Positions 30,774 to 42,239 of a stretch of 64,000 nucleotides of DNA are shown piece after piece. A program made the position numbers and the translations under genes. Positions within the stretch are counted from its first letter, which is position 1. Each line of letters begins with the position of its first letter. The stretch is from Ceratopteris richardii (lineage: Eukaryota > Streptophyta > Polypodiopsida > Polypodiales > Pteridaceae), in assembly GCA_020310875.1 (NCBI GenBank), contig CM035407.1:204800229-204864228 (forward strand). The letters are read 5' to 3'. Below the pieces are notes generated by a model. The model did not search any database, was not told the DNA's origin, and worked only from the letters and a program-made list of their open reading frames with translations.

Positions 30774-30983
30774 AGGTTGTGTCAAAATTGAAGTAAAGAA
30801 GACTCCGGCTATTGCAGAAATACAAAACTTTATATTTTGAAGGTGCAGAAGGGTAAAGGTTGAAGAAAGATCAAAGGAAGATATACAAAGAGCATCAAAA
30901 GGATCAGAAGGAGCAACATTCGAAGTAAAGGTACATTTATTATGTGTAAAGGTTAAAGTTTTGAGACTACAGGTGAAGTAAGG

Positions 30984-33900
30984 ATGGGAGATAGTCTCCA
31001 AATTGAGAAGTTGGATAGAGAGAACTATCCTGCATGGTCTATGAGGATGGAAGCTCACCTTATGAGCAAAGATCTGATAGGATACATCACATGAGATGAA
31101 GAAAAGCCAGAATTCAGAGATCCTAGTGTTCCAACTAGGGAGGAGCTTGCAGATTTGAAGAATTGGATGAAGAAGGATGCTCAAGCAAGAAGCATCATCT
31201 ACATGGCAGTCAATGACTATTTGCTTTCTCACATTAGAGGACTTGAGAGTGCTTGTGACATTTGGAACGCTTTGGAAGAGCATTTCCAAAATACAACCAA
31301 ATCAAGGAAGGCTTCACTATGGGCAGAGTTTACTACCTTCAAGAAGAAGGCCTCACAATCAATCTCTGATTATGTGACAAAGATGAAGGACATTGCAGAT
31401 TCTTTAGGTGCAGTGGATGAAGATATTGAAGAAGACAAATTGGTAAGACAAATACTCACAGGGCTAAGAGGAGATGAGAAGTGGAAGCCTTTCATTTTAT
31501 CTACAGAACTTTCATTAGATCACTTTACTCCTGACTTGAATCAATTGTTAGGTCATATGCTAACTTTTGAGAATGATGTCAAAGGAGATGTTGATAAGAG
31601 TGCAGGTCATGCAATGTACTCTAAAGACAAGAAGAAAGCTAACAAAGGGAAGCAACAATCAGGTGAAGAAGAAGGTACATCAAACCAAGCAAACTTCATA
31701 AGAGGAAGAGGAAATGGCAGAAGTAGAGGAAGAGGCAGAAACAACAAAGAGAATGCAAGAGCTTGTTGGATATGTGGTAAGACCAATCATCTATCTCATG
31801 ATTGTTGGCAAAATAATCAAAACAATGGTAATTATCAGAACTTTAATCAAAGAGCAAGAGGTGGTAGATTTCAGAGAGGAAATTTCAGAGGTAGAGGTGG
31901 TAGGAATTCTTTTGGAAGAGGTGGTGGAAGAAACTTCCAAAGTCAGTCCTATAATAACACCTACTACAACTATGCGTCAGATCAAAAGGAGGACTCAACT
32001 CTCATTATGAATACATGTGAAACCTCACATGAGGACATGAGAGTGTTTTATATTGATTCAGGATGTAGTAATCATTTAAGTGGAAATATTGCTTTGATGA
32101 CTGACCTAGATCTCAATGCAATTAATCATACAGTGCAGACAGGTGATAATACAAAGCATAAGGTAAAGTCAATTGGTTCAGTCAAAGCTAAGGATGGGAG
32201 CACTCTTCTGAGTAAGGTACTTTATGTTCCCACAATTCCAAAGAATTTGATCAGTGTAGGTCAAATTGTGGAAAAAGGTTATGAGGTAAGGTTTACCAAT
32301 GATGGAGTTTATGTGGAAGACCCTAGTCAAGGGTATAAACAAGTTATTGCAGGTAAGAAAGAAGGAAGGCTTTTCACATTGAAGGTACAAGGAAATGTTG
32401 GACATGCTATGTTCACATATGGAGAGCAGAAGGTGTCAGAATTGGATCTTTGGCACAAAAGACTTGGACACTTTAATGAAAGAGGTATCAAAGAAATGAT
32501 TAACAATGATTCAGTGCTTGGAATGCCTAACATTGCAGGTCAACACATGACATACAGATGTGAGGCATGTCAATTAGGTAAGGCTCATAAGCAATCCTAT
32601 TCCAAGCATGGATTTATGTATTCAGAAAGACTTGAATTGGTGCATACAGATGTGTGGGGTCCTTCAAAGGACTTTAGTATAAATGGTTCAAGATATTATG
32701 TCATATATGTTGATGATGCTACCAGGTGGATCACAATTTATGTGATTAAGGAAAAGTCAGAAGTGTTTAATACATTTAAACATTATCATGCATATGCAGA
32801 AAGGATTACATGTCAAAAATTGAAGAGACTAAGGTCAGATGGAGGGGGAGAGTATTTTTCAAATGAGTTCAATGATTATTTGTGGAATGCAGGTATAAAG
32901 AGAGAAGTTACTTGCAGGTACTCTCCTCAACAAAATGGGGTAGCAGAAAGAAGAAATAGGACTCTTGTTGAGTTTGCAAGGTCCATGATGAAAGAGAAGA
33001 ATTGCCCAAATTATTTGTGGGCTGAGGCTGTTAATACAGCTACATATTTAGTTAATAGATTGCCTTGTAAAGCTTTGCAGGGTATGACACCATATGAAGC
33101 TTGGTGGGGTAAGAAACCTACCTTGGATCATTGCAGAATATTTGGATGCTTGGCATATGCATATGTGCCATCTCAATTGAGGCATAAGTTGGAGCCTAAG
33201 GCAGAGAAGTATGTATTCATTGGTTATGATGATAAGCAAATGGGATACAGGTTGTGGAGTCCATCCACAAAGCAATTTATTGTATCCAAGGATGTTACAT
33301 TTGATGAGCAAGGTACTTGGTATGCAGGTAAATATAATGTACATGCAGATGATGAAGAAGTAGTGGAACAAAGGAAAGGTAAAGCAAAGATTCAATTACT
33401 TGATGAAAGTGAGAGTAATGAAGTGCAGATTGAAGTTGAAGAGAGGCCAAGGTTTGATCCAGAATGTGATGAACCAGAGACCTCAAGAAGTGCAGAAGTT
33501 AGGAGATCATCTAGGCACAAATGGCAACCTACAAGGTATAGCTATGACACTTCATTCTTGACTACTAAAGATTATGCTTATTTGGTAAAAGCAGATGAAG
33601 ACCCTTCTACATATGAAGAGGCCAAAGGGAAGAAGAATTGGGAAGATGCTATGCAAGAGGAGTATGATGCATTGATAGAGAATCAAACATGGGATTTGGT
33701 TCCGAAACCTAATAGTCAGAAAATCATTGGTTGTAAGTGGGTTTACAAGACTAAGAGATTTGCAGATGGAAGTGTGTCTAGGTACAAAGCTAGACTTGTT
33801 GTGAAAGGGTATGCACAAACATATGGAGTGGACTATGATGAGACATATAGTCCTGTGGCAAAGATGACAACCATCAGGACACTCATAGCAATTGCTGCTT

Positions 33901-35138
33901 GTAGAGGTTGGAAGTTGTCTCAATTAGATGTTAAAAATGCTTTCTTGAATGGTTATATTTCAGATGAAGTCTACATGGAGCAACCAGATGGGTTCAAAGA
34001 TCAAGTGAGTCCAAATTATGTATGTAAGCTCAAGAGAGCTTTGTATGGGTTGAAGCAAGCCCCAAGGGCTTGGAATTATAGGCTTGTAAAATTCTTGAAT
34101 GATCTTGGATTTCAAGCATCAAAGGCAGATAGTAGCTTGCTAGTCAAAGCAAGTGAAGATGGGTTCATTTATGTGTGTATTTATGTTGATGACATAATAC
34201 TTACAGGAACAGATGATAAGGGGATACAAATGATCAAGAAGCAGATGGAGAAAGAGTTCAAAATCAGTGATTTGGGGAACCTATCATTCTTCTTGGGAAT
34301 GGAGATTTCTTATACTCAACATGGAGTATATGTGACCCAAGAAAGGTATCTTAGAAATTTGCTAACTAAATTTAAAATGGAAGATTGCAGGGTTGCACCT
34401 ACACCTTTGGAAGTGAACCATAAATTGTCTAGGCTTGGAGGAGAAGAGTTCAGAGATATGAAACTCTATCAAAGTTTGGTTGGTAGCTTGATTTATGCTA
34501 CATTGACAAGGCCTGACTTGTCATATGCAGTTGGTGTGCTTTCACAATTTATGCATTGTCCTAGGAAGGAACATTGGATTGCAGGACAAAGAGTACTTAG
34601 GTACATCAAGGGTACACTCAAAGAAGGGTTGTACTATGGGTTTACTTCAGATACAAGAATCAAGATATATAGTGATGCAGATTGGGCAGGTAATGTGGAT
34701 GATAGAAGATCAACACATGGATACTTGTGTTATGTAGGAGACAAATTGATTTCATGGTGTTCTAAGAAGCAACATACAGTTGCTTTGTCATCCACAGAGG
34801 CAGAATATAAAGGTATGGTGGAAGCTGCAAAAGAGGTAATATGGCTAAAGACACTTTTAAAAGTTTTTGATGTGATTCAGAGTACTCCTATTATTTGTGG
34901 AGACAATATGAGTTCATTATACTTGGCAGCTAATCCTGTATTTCATGCTAGAACTAAGCATATTGAAATACAGTATCATTTTCTGAGAGAGAAGGTCATT
35001 GAGAAAGAGATTGAAGTCATACACACTCCCACAAAAGATCAAGTTGCAGATATGATGACAAAAAGTCTAGATGGACCAAAACTACAAAGATTCAAGGATA
35101 TGGCTGGAGTAAAGAAGATAGAGAAGAGCCTCAATTAA
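30984..35138 (+). pseudogene. Copia 1 gag-pol polyprotein (one premature stop)
   Basis: A 1,384-codon frame starting MGDSLQIEKLDRENYPAW, with TGA at codon 37 (31092-31094) where copia 3 has an Arg codon. Order: gag with Gly/Arg-rich region and zinc knuckle C261, C264, H269, C274; protease DSGCSNH at about 358; pre-integrase H/C motif (HKRLGH...CEAC); integrase D556, D619, E655 (35 residues between the last two); RT with [11 protein letters not shown] and YVDD at 1067-1070; RNase H with SDADWAG and SSTEAEY. Order PR-IN-RT-RH is diagnostic of Ty1/copia. Everything after codon 37 is open. Confidence 0.93.
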
Positions 35139-35140
35139 TG

Positions 35141-35153
35141 ATTGAGGGGGAGC
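35141..35153 (+). promoter_or_regulatory. Polypurine tract of copia 1
   Basis: ATTGAGGGGGAGC immediately before the 3' LTR. Confidence 0.85.
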
Positions 35154-36176
35154 TGTTGGTGCATGACAATCATCAATTGAAGGATTATGAAGAAATGAAG
35201 TCAAGGAGTCAAGAAGAAAACAAAGTCAGATGGTTGAAGGAAGGACATATTCAGAAAATCCAAAGACATGTATACATATGTACATTAGCTGACTTATACC
35301 TTTGTTTTTAGTCATACACTTGTATATATTCATCTATAAATATGTTGGAAAATGTCGGGCAACTAAGAGCAGAAGAGATTTGAGAATAGGGAGAGAGAAG
35401 TTAGTGTCATTAGACACATGAAGAGTGAGTGAATTGACCATCCTCACTTAGATGTAAATTTTCTGAGAAATCGAAAAGTTTTGCGCCCGATATTTTGCTG
35501 TCTGCTCCCTCTGTGTTTAATATTTTGAGAAATCCTTTTGCACGTATCTAAGTCCATAGCTAATCTATCTGTGGCTAGAATTTGAGAGGTTAATTGTAAT
35601 CAGGCTGTGAGAATTTTGATTAGGAACATTCATATGTAAGAATGTTCTAACAGTCGAGAAATCTGGCGCATATTTCATCTTCAATGAAATGATCATTGCT
35701 CAGTCTACAGTGTAAAGTTTTACACAAATGAGGGCTTAAAATCTAAGTTGGAAGGTAAGCTATCTATGGCTAAAAGATCTTGATCAAACGGGATTTACTT
35801 TGGGAGAACCAGTGCTAAGAAGTTGCAGGTGTCAAAGTCGCCATTGCAGAGAAGCACTTTCAGACATAGGTAAAGTGTTTCACACATTTCTCAGTGTGTA
35901 CTTAATCTTTTTGAGAGATTTAACTTGGCAAAGTTGCGCAACCTTAAGGCGAAGTGTTGTACAAAGTTTGATCAAAAACTTTACAGGATTGATTAGTCAA
36001 TGAGTGACTAATCTGCAGCAGACTTTTCTGAAGAAACTGAAATTTTCAGAATAATCAATTTTCTGCTAATTTGGTGAAAATTATCTAAATTAGGTGGAGT
36101 CTAAAGTTGATCTTGATATAGAGGTGATCTAAATTCAAGGTCAACTTGTTCTTTTGGAGATTAACACTCTCCATCA
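35154..36176 (+). repeat. 3' LTR of copia 1
   Basis: 1023 bp, same ends as the 5' LTR; TATAAATA at 35335-35342. By eye it differs from the 5' LTR only near 35386 and near the last 35 bases. Confidence 0.95.
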
Positions 36177-38415
36177 CACATTCCATAAGAAGTTAGAACA
36201 AAGATGGAACCAAGATCAGAAAAATGCATTTTCATTGGCTACTCGACGGAGCAAAAAGGATACAAGTGTTACAACCCTAGAACAAAGGAATTAAGAGTCT
36301 CGCGAGATGTGGTCTTTGATGAACTAAGACCATGGTATGAAGATAAAGGAAAGGAAAAGATTCTTGAAGAAGATTGTGATGATTATGCAGGAACAAATCA
36401 AAGAGAAGTTCAACAATCAAGCACAAAGGCTTCAGGTCCAGAGGCATCTACATCAAATGAAGAATGTTCAACATGGAGGGGGAGCCATTCTTTGTCTCCA
36501 AATTCAGCTCATAGTAGAGCCAAAGATGCAAGTGCTACTCCAAACAGTGAGGTAGATGCAAGTGAAGAAGAATATGAAGAGGTAATCACTCCGATGGTAA
36601 AGCTAAATAGGTTAAAGAAGCAACTCTCTAAAGGCAATGAAAGAAGATCTTCAAGGACAAGGTATCCAACTCAAAGGTTGAGTTATGATAGTTTTATGGC
36701 AACACATTTTGCATACATGATGCAGGTTATCAAAGACAAAGAGCCTGAGACATATGAAGAAGCTTGCGCACAAAAGGAATGGAAGCAAGCTATGAAAGAG
36801 GAGATCAAAGCTCTCAAAGATAATCACACATGGGAGCTAGTGCCAAAGAAAGAAGGTATGAAGATTGTTCCAAACAAATGGGTGTTTAAAGTAAAGAGGA
36901 ATGCTGATGGTTCACTAGCTAGATATAAAGCTAGATTAGTTGTCAAAGGATTTAAACAAACACAAGGCATAGATTATGATGAAGTTTCAGCCCCGTTGCA
37001 AAGATGGGAACTATCCGAACCTTAATAGCAATTGGTGCTTCAAGGAGATGGCCATTATATCAACTCGACATAAAAAATACTTTTCTTAATGGAGAACTAC
37101 AAGAAGAGGTATACATGAGTCAACCGATTGGATTTGAAGATGAAAACCATCCTGATTTTGTTTGTAGGTTGAAGAAGGCACTTTATGGCTTGAAGCAAGC
37201 ACCAAGAGCATGGAATCAGAGATTGGTAGAGTATCTAACTAAGTGTGGATACAACCCAAGTAGTGCAGATCCTTCGTTGTACATGAAGAAGGAAGAAAAT
37301 AGAGAGGTATATATTTGCATATACGTCGATGACCTCATCATAACAGGAAATGATGTTACAGGGATTAAAGATTTCAAAAGGAAGCTTGGTAAGGAGTTTA
37401 AATTTCAGATCTTGGAGAGCTGAAATATTTTTTAGGAATTGAAGTTGTTTATGGAAAGAGTGGCATCTACTTGTTGCAAAGGAAGTACTTGTTGGATGTT
37501 CTTTTCAGATTTGGAATGAGTGAATGCAAACCACTCACTCAACGCATGGACACAAATACAAAGATTTGTTCAAATGATGGAGAACCATTGGAAGATGTAA
37601 CGACATACAGAAGCATTGTAGGATCATTGATCTATGCAAACATTGCAAGACCTGATTTGTCTTATGTTGTTGGTGTACTTTCTCAGTTTATGCAAGCCCC
37701 GACAAGTGAACACTTAAATTCAGCCAAGAGAGTGTTGAGATACATAAAGCATACAGTTAATCATGCTTTGTTTTACAAGTTTGATGAAGAATTGCAGGTC
37801 AAAGGCTTTAGTGATGCTGATTGGGCAGGCTCAAAGGAAGATAGAAGATCAACCTCAGGTTATGTGTTCATGATAGGAAGCAAACCTATCACGTGGAGCT
37901 CAAAGAAACAACCTACTTTAGCACTTTCATCTATGGAGGCTGAATATAGAGGATTAGCTTTTGCCACATGTGAAGCAATGTGGATTAAAAAGCTTTTGGC
38001 TGATCCTGGAGTGCAAGTTGGAACCATCCCTATATACGGTGATAACACGTCAAGTATTTACTTGGCAAGCAATCCTATGTTTCATGCAAGGAGCAAGCAC
38101 ATAGAGGTCCACTACCACTATGTAAGGGAGAAGGTGCTGAGCAAAGATGTGGAGGTAAAGTTCATCAGAACCAAAGAGCAGGTTGCAGATATGTTTACAA
38201 AGTTCTTGGATGCTTCTAAACTCAAAGGTTTCAAGGATGTGATAAATTTGAAGGACATGGATGAAGATAACTCCCAAATGAGCTTGAGGGGGAGTGTTGA
38301 AGATAAATGTACAAGCTCATTTTCATATGAGCCATGCTTGGATAAATTTATCAACTATAAAGATAAAGAAAAAAGTGGAGGAAAAAAGGAAAAAATAATA
38401 AAAGAAAAAGTCTAG
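36177..38415 (+). pseudogene. Copia 2 pol fragment (integrase end, RT, RNase H)
   Basis: Three open pieces. 36204-37025 has the KCIFIGYS and YKCYNPRTKEL stretches typical of the integrase-RT linker, then NKWVFKVKRNADGS. 37004-37423 has [13 protein letters not shown] and YVDD (IYVDDLIITG). 37471-38415 has DADWAGSKEDRRS, the SSMEAEY variant of SSTEAEY, and HARSKHIEVHYHYVREKV. Frame shifts near 37000 and 37415 and a TAA near 36188 inactivate it. The last frame runs into the LTR start at 38296. Confidence 0.88.
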
Positions 38416-38699
38416 TCAAAATTCATGATGAGTAAGAGATACAATATCTTGCCTTGTAGTTAGTAGCATGTAGTGGAGAAAGTGGTGAGTTAAGAAGGAG
38501 GCACAAACTTCTTCACATGCTCATTGGTTATAAAAGTGAAGTGGGAGCACATTCAAAACAAGGAGAGAAAGAGGCAAGAGCTCCCAGTAGTCGGATCTAG
38601 CCATTTTGTCATTTTGGTTTTCCCTTAGACTCCTTCCAGCCGCACGTCAGTTTGTACACAGCTCTGTTGCAGAGCTCATATCTCAGTGCATATGTAACC

Positions 38700-39243
38700 A
38701 TTTTGTGCGTTTAAACATTCATTGGAAAGCTTATCTTGTGTAATTTTTGCATATCAAATATCTCTTTGAAATATTATGTAGTTTGTGAGATATAAGTGAA
38801 AAAGTTAAGTCCAGTTTTTCAGTATACCTGTGTAGATAGGTAGTCTATTTTGGTCGGTTCAGTTTCCTGACCAAAACATATCCAAATTGCGTGACTTTTG
38901 TCTTGTTAGAAAGCCCTTTTCATCTACTTCCACTGTCTCAAATATCTTATTCAGATCATTCATACTATGTGAGATATCTGTCAGAGAGTAAAGTCCAGTT
39001 TTATAGTGTACTTATGTGTGCAGGTGGTCTATCTTGATGAGTTGAGTTTCCTGATCAAAACTCATCCAAATTACTTGATTTTTAGCTTGTTAGAAAGCTA
39101 TTTGTGTCTACTTTCTCTGTACCAAATATCTTTCTCAAAGGATATATATTCAGAGAGCTATCAGTCCAAGAGTGAAGCTCAGTTCTTCAGCATACCTGTG
39201 TGGACAGGTAGTTCATCTTTGATAGTTGTGTTTCCTAATCAAA
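38700..39243 (+). repeat. Degenerate ~183-bp tandem repeats in the copia 2 LTR region
   Basis: Units start GTCCAGTTTTTCAGTATACCTGTGT at about 38811, a related word at about 38994 and GCTCAGTTCTTCAGCATACC at about 39176, with a partial unit before the first. Each contains a TTTCCTGA-CAAAAC and a CTTGTTAGAAAGC segment. Divergence between units is substantial. Confidence 0.75.
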
Positions 39244-39290
39244 ACTTGTTTGTCTACTTTGTTTGACTAAAGTATCAAGTCCATTTGAGT

Positions 39291-39521
39291 TTTGTGTTGA
39301 GAGCAGCGAGCTATCTAAGGTGCAGATGTTTGTCCAAGTGCTGGACATACAAGGGTTCACTACACACTTCCGTTGCGCATAGGAGAACTCATTCTCCACA
39401 CTTCTACCTTCATGCCAATTTTCATAGCAATCTGAGGTCGTTTGTGAATCGTGATTTCTCCATGCCTTCTCGCATACTCTTCCCCGTCGGCCTTCTCCAT
39501 GAGCTCTCTACAACCACACTA
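39291..39521. other. Spacer, probably internal leader of the minus-strand LTR remnant at 39534
   Basis: No coding sequence recognised. It lies to the left of a primer-site-like word, the position of the 5' interior of a minus-strand element. Confidence 0.35.
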
Positions 39522-39740
39522 GCTCTGATACCATGTCATGAGGAAGGAGATAAGGAAGAGAGCTCACACACACCCTCACAATAAAAAAGGAACACACCCA
39601 CAGATTGAGGCAAGGAAGAATGATCTTCTTCTTCTTCTTCTATTACATAAAAGGAATGTACAAGAATGACCTAAAAAAACAATACAACAAGTGAAATATA
39701 TAAAGAATAGTACATAACAAAAATCCTAATGTCTACGAAT
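39522..39740 (-). repeat. LTR remnant with adjacent Met-tRNA primer site
   Basis: GCTCTGATACCA at 39522-39533 is the reverse of a copia primer site. TGTCATGAGGAAGG starting at 39534 would be the inner end of a minus-strand LTR. A CTT microsatellite (about 39630) and an AT-rich TATA-like stretch follow. The outer boundary is not visible and no partner LTR is in the window. Confidence 0.4.
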
Positions 39741-40117
39741 GAGTGAGTTGGCAAGAAAACAACTGTGCCATCACTCTCGATAGATAAATCTAGTAAATCT
39801 CAATAAAGTATCCCTGACATATATCAGCATGACCACTATACATGTCAGAGAAATGAAAAAGTGATACTTGTCATCCTGGATCATCACATGTTGAGCTTGA
39901 TATCTCACCAAGGGGGACGGGGGAGTACATACATTTTGAATTTGATGTATTTTTGGCTTATTGTTACACATTGTGTGAATGCTATATTTTTTTCACACTC
40001 TCTTACATTAATTTTGTAGAAATGAAGAGTTATGCATACTTATGTAACATTTTTTTATGGAGCATTATTTTTGTGATTGGGAAGAGTCTTTCCTTTAGAA
40101 TCCAAAGAGAGGAGATA
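39741..40117. other. AT-rich spacer, nothing recognised
   Basis: No gene or known repeat seen. A short G-rich patch (AAGGGGGACGGGGGAG) lies at about 39909. Confidence 0.4.
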
Positions 40118-40330
40118 TGTTGGAGTAGTTTCTTTTTTATGTTTTTAGGACTTTTGAACATAAGAAGGAGTAGTTTTGAGGGGACACTATAAAAAGGTCA
40201 AGACCATTTGTGAAGGCTTTTTGTCAAGTGAAATAGTGAGCTCTCTCTTCTTGCAAACTCATATCTTTGGTTTTCCTTGCATTTTGAGTGTGCATATTTC
40301 TTGATTTTGGATATGTGACACTTTGAAGTG
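40118..40330 (+). repeat. Possible solo LTR or short LTR element start
   Basis: A purine-rich AAAGAGAGGAGATA is followed by TGTTGGAGTAG at 40118 and, 70 bases on, TATAAAAA at 40188-40195. This order (purine tract, TG start, TATA) is what the start of a copia 3' LTR looks like. No end or second copy found. Confidence 0.3.
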
Positions 40331-40580
40331 TTTTAAAGTATCATCTAACATTTTTGCATCCTTTTGAAGCACTTTTTCATGATCTTACGCCTGCTTTAGG
40401 TGATCAAAGCAAGTGGAGAAAGCATTCCAAAAGCCTACGAGTTTTGTATAGTGATCTTGACCCTTCTTTTGCATTTTGATCCACGTTGTAAAAGTTGCCA
40501 CGAGCTTTGAAATGAGCTATAGCACACATTAAATGGATTACTAATGAGGGAGGTACAATCATTTTTGTGATTCAAAACCG

Positions 40581-40680
40581 TTTTCCTATCGGATAAGGAA
40601 ATGTGTTTTCCTATCAGATAAGGAAGTGTGTTATACTATCAGTTAAGGAAGCGTATTTTCCTATCAAATAAGGAAGTGTC
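40581..40680. repeat. Four 25-bp tandem units with internal near-palindrome
   Basis: Units at 40581, 40606, 40631 and 40656 of the type TTTTCCTATCAGATAAGGAAGTGTG. TTCCTATC and GATAAGGAA form a near-inverted pair in each unit, so each could fold as a small hairpin. Confidence 0.85.
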
Positions 40681-40885
40681 GATGGGGGCTTAGAAGTGTT
40701 GCCTTATGTGGTCTATTTTTCACTTTCTACTTGGCCATTCAATGATCATATCAGATAATGTCATGGGTACCTCATCATTTGTTGGTGGTGGCAAACACAT
40801 GTCTTGGGAAGTTTGCCAATCTTTATGTGAGAATAGTTTTAGCTCCTTGATCGAAAAGCCACTCAACCTCTACTCTTACCTCTAG

Positions 40886-41035
40886 GGGTAGCTCATCATC
40901 CCATCACTTAAGCCCTCACATCATCCAACCCTATAACTTAGCAAACCCCATCACTTAAGCCTTCACATCATCCCATAATTTGAGCCATCACATCATCCCA
41001 TCACTTAAGCCCTCACATCAGCTCCCTCTCTAACT
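40886..41035. repeat. Degenerate short tandem repeat, CATCACTTAAGCCCTCACATCATCC type
   Basis: At least four units of about 35-40 bp containing CCCATCACTTAAGCC and CTCACATCATCC. Units are diverged. Confidence 0.7.
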
Positions 41036-42239
41036 CTTCGCCCACATTAGCCATTCTCCTCATCCTCTGCACTCTTAGAAGGAACCTCATCACGGAGTAT
41101 TGACTATTCTCATGTTTTCGTGTGGCTATAACCTTTCTTAGCAAGTATCCACCTTCATCTCCAACTGATACAAGTCAAGAGTGAGAGAGACATATAGACA
41201 AAAAGTCAAAATTTCAAAGACCAAATAGAGAAGCATTATCCAAAAAGTGTGCATCTATTGGGAAGAATTCACATTCCTTTGTTTTGCAAGTATTGAATTT
41301 GTGTGAATTGGAATAGTGTGACCACTTAAGAAATGCACTCCACTCAGTGGCATCATGTTCATTCTTGAAAATTTAAGTGATTTAAGCACAAAAATAGAAA
41401 TAACAGATATGGATTCACAAACATACTTCATGTGCAAAAGATGTTGTGATCCCCCCCTAAACTCAACTCCATCAAAAACCCTAGGAAACAATTAGCCCCT
41501 ATTAAGAAGGCCAAATCCAAATAAGTTAGGGGTGAAAAGATAAAGCCTATAAAAACATTAGTCAAACTAACCAAGTGGATTTAGAATCCTAAGAAAAAAT
41601 CAAATAGAATAGTAAAAAATCATATGATACCAAAGGAACCCACTACCACTCCCAAAAAATAAACTAGATATGAAGATAACCAGTATACAACGTAAAGGTA
41701 CTACCCTTAGTACTTTTGAAGAGCTGCTATGATCTGATATAGACATGAGCATTATAGTATCTCATGTCCATTTTTGTATGAACCATTTTCTTATATACAC
41801 TAGGCCAATTAAAAGCATTGCCAATGCTTTCGTTCATGCGTTTGATAGTCCACATGATTATATCGATATGATCAAGATGGTGTTTAATGAGTTATCAAGA
41901 GGATATAGTTCATTGTAGACATCTACAACTTCTTTGGAGGAAGTATAATGCTAACAAGCATTGTTTATGAGTGTTTAAAGTGTAAATGTAAATGTAACCT
42001 CCTACTAGTTGTATCTAGAGATAGAATCATGCAAAGCATTGCTCACACATCCATCTTTGACACTAGGGGCCCCGTTATAATGAGGAAAAGGAAGGCATAG
42101 GCTTGAAAGGTTGTACTAGAAACTTTTGAAACTCTCATACTATGCAAAGGTGCACCACATACTAAGCAGAGAAAGAAACCATCGACACAACCAATCCATT
42201 TTTTGGAATTATCTGACTCACTTAGTATAGGAGGAGAAG
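41036..42239. other. Stretch without recognisable feature
   Basis: AT-rich; only short frames. It may be decayed retroelement DNA, as it leads into the coiled-coil relic at 42240. No direct evidence. Confidence 0.4.

Larger units (their letters stand above)
29738..36176 (+). mobile_element. Ty1/copia LTR retrotransposon, nearly intact (copia 1)
   Basis: LTRs 29738-30760 and 35154-36176, both 1023 bp and differing at about two positions by eye, so very young. A Met-tRNA primer site, one gag-pol frame and a polypurine tract are in place. The only coding lesion noticed is an early TGA. The bases outside the LTRs do not match (GAGAA left, CACAT right), and the flanks are unrelated sequences (CACTA exon and copia 2). 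The expected 5-bp duplication is therefore missing. Confidence 0.95.
36177..39290 (+). mobile_element. Copia element of a second family, 5' truncated (copia 2)
   Basis: Begins abruptly at 36177 inside the integrase C-terminal region, directly after the copia 1 LTR. RT, RNase H, a polypurine tract (GAGCTTGAGGGGGAG) and a 3' LTR starting TGTTGAAGATAAATG at about 38296 follow. A TATAAAAG occurs near 38529. The outer LTR end is not defined; repeats belonging to it run to about 39240. The protein differs clearly from copia 1, so it is a different family. Confidence 0.85.

Noticed and set aside
31714..32010. 98-codon ORF overlapping gag in another frame
   Set aside because: Shadow of the Gly/Arg-rich coding repeat; the gag frame explains the sequence.
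39006..39266. Hydrophobic 86-codon ORF as a small membrane protein
   Set aside because: It overlaps the 183-bp LTR repeats and is not repeated as an open frame in the other units.
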